Shown in pieces: positions 62,072-64,000 of a stretch of 64,000 bases of DNA. The stretch lies in NCBI RefSeq assembly GCF_022869805.1, contig NZ_CP094974.1:4030001-4094000 (forward strand), in the 5' to 3' direction. The stretch is from Halosolutus halophilus. Its GTDB lineage: Archaea > Halobacteriota > Halobacteria > Halobacteriales > Natrialbaceae. The notes beneath the pieces were generated by a model. It saw nothing but the letters and a program-made list of their open reading frames with translations, was not told where the DNA came from and did no database searches. The first letter of the stretch is position 1, and each line of letters starts with the position of its first letter. The position numbers and the translations under genes are program-made.

Positions 62072-62842
62072 ATGATCGACGACGCGATTCGCGTGCTCGC
62101 CGGCGACTGCACCGTGATCACGGACGGAACGGACCGCGAGGAGTACCGCGGTCGGGTGACGACGATCGTCAAACCGGACAACACCGTGCTGGTCCACGAC
62201 GTCGACGGCTACCAGCCCGTCGCGTGGCTCACCCGCGCCGACACCGTCTCCAGCGATCGCGCAGACGGGTTCTCGCTCGTCGCGACGAAGGACACCCAGA
62301 CCCTCCGGATCGCCGCTCACGAGCAGGAGGGGTTCGCCCACTACCCGAGTTCGGCCGCCGGCACCCCCGTCGGGACCTGTCCGTCGTGTGACGGCGCACT
62401 CGTTCGATCGTCCGGCGTCCACTGCGTCGGCTGTGGCGACCGCTATGGCGTTCCGTCCGACGCGATGATTCGGGACGAACGCTGTGACTGCGACTGTGGC
62501 CTCCCGCAGATGCGCGTCGAGCGCGGCCTCGCCTTCACCGTCTGCCTCGATCGGAACTGCGAGTCGCTGGACGAGGTCGTCCGCGAGGCGTTCGATCGGG
62601 AGTGGAACTGTCCCGAATCGGGCTGTGACGGCGACCTCCGGATCCTCCGCCGGGGCGGCCTGATCGCCGGCTGCGAGCACTATCCCGACTGCGACACCGG
62701 GTTCGCGATTCCCGCCGGCGTCGTCGACGGCGAGTGCGCCTGCGGCCTCCCGACGTTCGAGAGCCCCAGCGGGACCCGCTGTCTCGACGCCACCTGCGAG
62801 CGACTGGTCGAGGAATCGATCGGGGCTGCAGGTGACGACTGA
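62072..62842 (+). CDS. NucS N-terminal domain fused to topoisomerase-type zinc fingers
   Basis: A 256-residue protein. Residues 1-90 (VITDGTDREEYRGRVTTIVKPDNTVLVHDVDGYQPVAWLTRADTVS) match the DNA-binding beta barrel of NucS/EndoMS, but its nuclease domain is absent. Residues about 105-250 hold several C4 zinc ribbons (GTCPSCDG, CVGCGDR, CDCDCG, NCPESGCDG, CEHYPDC) of the topoisomerase I C-terminal type. It likely binds DNA without cutting it. A TTTAAGTAC box lies about 25 bases before the ATG at 62072, fitting a leaderless transcript. Confidence 0.85.
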   Translation: MIDDAIRVLAGDCTVITDGTDREEYRGRVTTIVKPDNTVLVHDVDGYQPVAWLTRADTVSSDRADGFSLVATKDTQTLRIAAHEQEGFAHYPSSAAGTPVGTCPSCDGALVRSSGVHCVGCGDRYGVPSDAMIRDERCDCDCGLPQMRVERGLAFTVCLDRNCESLDEVVREAFDREWNCPESGCDGDLRILRRGGLIAGCEHYPDCDTGFAIPAGVVDGECACGLPTFESPSGTRCLDATCERLVEESIGAAGDD

Positions 62843-63093
62843 CTCCAGACTGGCCGGACCGCCCGACTGGAGGCCCCGACTGACCGCCGCGGGTGGGACT
62901 GAAAGGGGCTGGCGCTCCGGGAAGCCAGACGACGCAAGGACCGCAGCCGAACGAAGTGGGGTGAGGACCGCAGCGAGTCCTGCGACTGGAGCGCACCAGA
63001 GGCCTTCGAGGCGTTGGACACCGATTCGTGTGCTGAGAAACTGCGTGGGAATCGATCCGCAGCCACTTAGTGTCCGACGGCAAAGCCACTGGT

Positions 63094-64000
63094 ATGTCAC
63101 TCGAGGGGCGGTTCGACGAGGATGCCGGCGTCATCCGCGTGGGCGGCAACGCACGCCAGCGATATTACGATTCACGGGGCTACGGTTACCCGCTCGAGGG
63201 CAACGAAATCGCCCTCGCGCCCGTCGAAGCGGCCCACCTGCTCTTTCGCGGCGATCTCGAGGGGGTCGTCGCCGACGGCGATCGGCTGGACTTCCGGTCG
63301 TTCGTCGCCCGCGAACCCGGGACGGACTTCGGCGTTCGCTTTCTGGTCTACGCGGATCTGCGATCGCGGGGGTTCTACCTCTCGCCGGCGGCGGAGCCGT
63401 GGGTCGACGATCCGCCGGACGCCGACTTCGCCGTCTTCCCGCGCGGGAAAGGACCGGCCGACGGCGACGTGGAGTACCCGCTGCAGGTGATCGGCGAACG
63501 GACCGACGTGCCCGCAAGCGCACTCTCGGCGGGCGTCCTCGCCGTCGTCGACGAGGAGAGCGAGATCACCTACTTCCAGGTGGACCGCCGTGAGCCCGCG
63601 GGGTCCTCCGCGACGTTGCTCCCCGAGGGCTGCGGGGCCGACCTGCTCGCCGATCGCGTCGTCGTCTGGGAGCCGCCGCTGGAACTGTACGAGGAGACCT
63701 TCTACGGCCAGCCGCTGGAGGGGCGGGAGTACGATCGACCCACGCTCCAGTGTTCGCTGCTCGAGGCGGCCTACCTCGCCGAGCGCGGGGCGATCGATCT
63801 CGACCCGGCGACGGTGCGCGATCGGGGCCGCGAGGTCGAGGGCGAACGGTTCGAGCGCCGCCTTCGCGTCTACACCGCCCTCCGCGAGCGCGGCGTCGTT
63901 CCCAAGACGGGGTACAAGTTCGGCGCGGACTTCCGGACCTACGCGAACGTGGACTCGGTCGATAACCTGGGCCACTCCGAGTTGCTGATCCGGGTCCACC
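63094..64000 (+). CDS. endA: tRNA-splicing endonuclease (partial at window end)
   Basis: The first 302 codons of a long, duplicated-type archaeal tRNA intron endonuclease; the 3' end lies outside the window. A repeat with FGVRFLVYADLRSRGFYLSP is the degenerate half, and FERRLRVYTALRERGVVPKTGYKFGADFRTY with HSELLIRVH is the catalytic half, showing the Tyr/His of the active site (the Lys is beyond the end). It cleaves bulge-helix-bulge introns in tRNA and the rRNA processing stems. The start ATG at 63094 follows a long gap from the previous gene. Confidence 0.94.
   Translation, partial: MSLEGRFDEDAGVIRVGGNARQRYYDSRGYGYPLEGNEIALAPVEAAHLLFRGDLEGVVADGDRLDFRSFVAREPGTDFGVRFLVYADLRSRGFYLSPAAEPWVDDPPDADFAVFPRGKGPADGDVEYPLQVIGERTDVPASALSAGVLAVVDEESEITYFQVDRREPAGSSATLLPEGCGADLLADRVVVWEPPLELYEETFYGQPLEGREYDRPTLQCSLLEAAYLAERGAIDLDPATVRDRGREVEGERFERRLRVYTALRERGVVPKTGYKFGADFRTYANVDSVDNLGHSELLIRVH

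Overview
The window is haloarchaeal DNA. Proteins are strongly acidic, Shine-Dalgarno sites of the GGTGAT type match the 16S 3' end, TATA-type promoters precede several genes, and the rRNA operon has the archaeal order 16S-tRNA-Ala(UGC)-23S-5S-tRNA-Cys(GCA), read on the minus strand. I cannot fix the genus from sequence alone.

Bases 1 to about 36,570 look like a head-tailed (caudovirus-type) provirus whose left end and integrase lie outside the window. Its right limit is close to the 3' end of the tRNA-Cys gene that closes the rRNA operon. Nearly all viral genes are on the minus strand. From right to left they are: small DNA-binding and zinc proteins and an MCM helicase (36.4-33.1 kb); a Gp37/Gp68-family protein, wHTH and small accessory genes (32.7-26.2 kb); terminase small and large subunits, portal (with a KTSC tail), protease-scaffold, HK97-type capsid, connector and neck proteins (26.1-16.6 kb); tail tube, a tail-chaperone gene with a classic -1 frameshift heptamer, a tape measure with 9-residue repeats, distal tail proteins and a 1514-residue tail spike/hub protein (16.6-6.1 kb). 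Below 6.1 kb is accessory DNA: an unknown protein, a TraB-like membrane protein, a metallo-beta-lactamase lipoprotein with DUF3006, an AT-rich HEPN protein and a RecA-like protein lacking Walker A.

The most unusual structure is a set of single-gene cassettes on the plus strand, against the viral genes. Each cargo gene (SPW membrane protein, a four-helix membrane protein, a NUDIX hydrolase, a 47-residue zinc protein) has a shared repeat upstream (unit U, beginning near TGCTGAATACA) and another downstream (unit D, ending near TGTATTCAGCA). The outer ends of U and D are inverted copies of each other. Three cassettes are in tandem at 28.66-31.2 kb; a fourth fills the gap between the tail-chaperone and tape-measure genes at 14.23-15.0 kb. 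No transposase is linked to them in this window.

From 36.6 to 42.5 kb lies the rRNA operon with a ladder of TATA-like promoters upstream. From 42.8 kb to the end is ordinary chromosome: a wHTH/membrane pair; a 2-oxoacid dehydrogenase complex operon (E1 alpha, E1 beta, E2, E3) with lipoate synthase nearby to lipoylate E2; a methyltransferase; a MATE exporter; a PH-domain protein; a Ski2/Hel308-like helicase; HAD, DJ-1/PfpI, inositol-phosphatase, MazG, HD and P-loop kinase genes; a NucS-N/zinc-finger protein; and the start of the tRNA-splicing endonuclease, cut by the window end.
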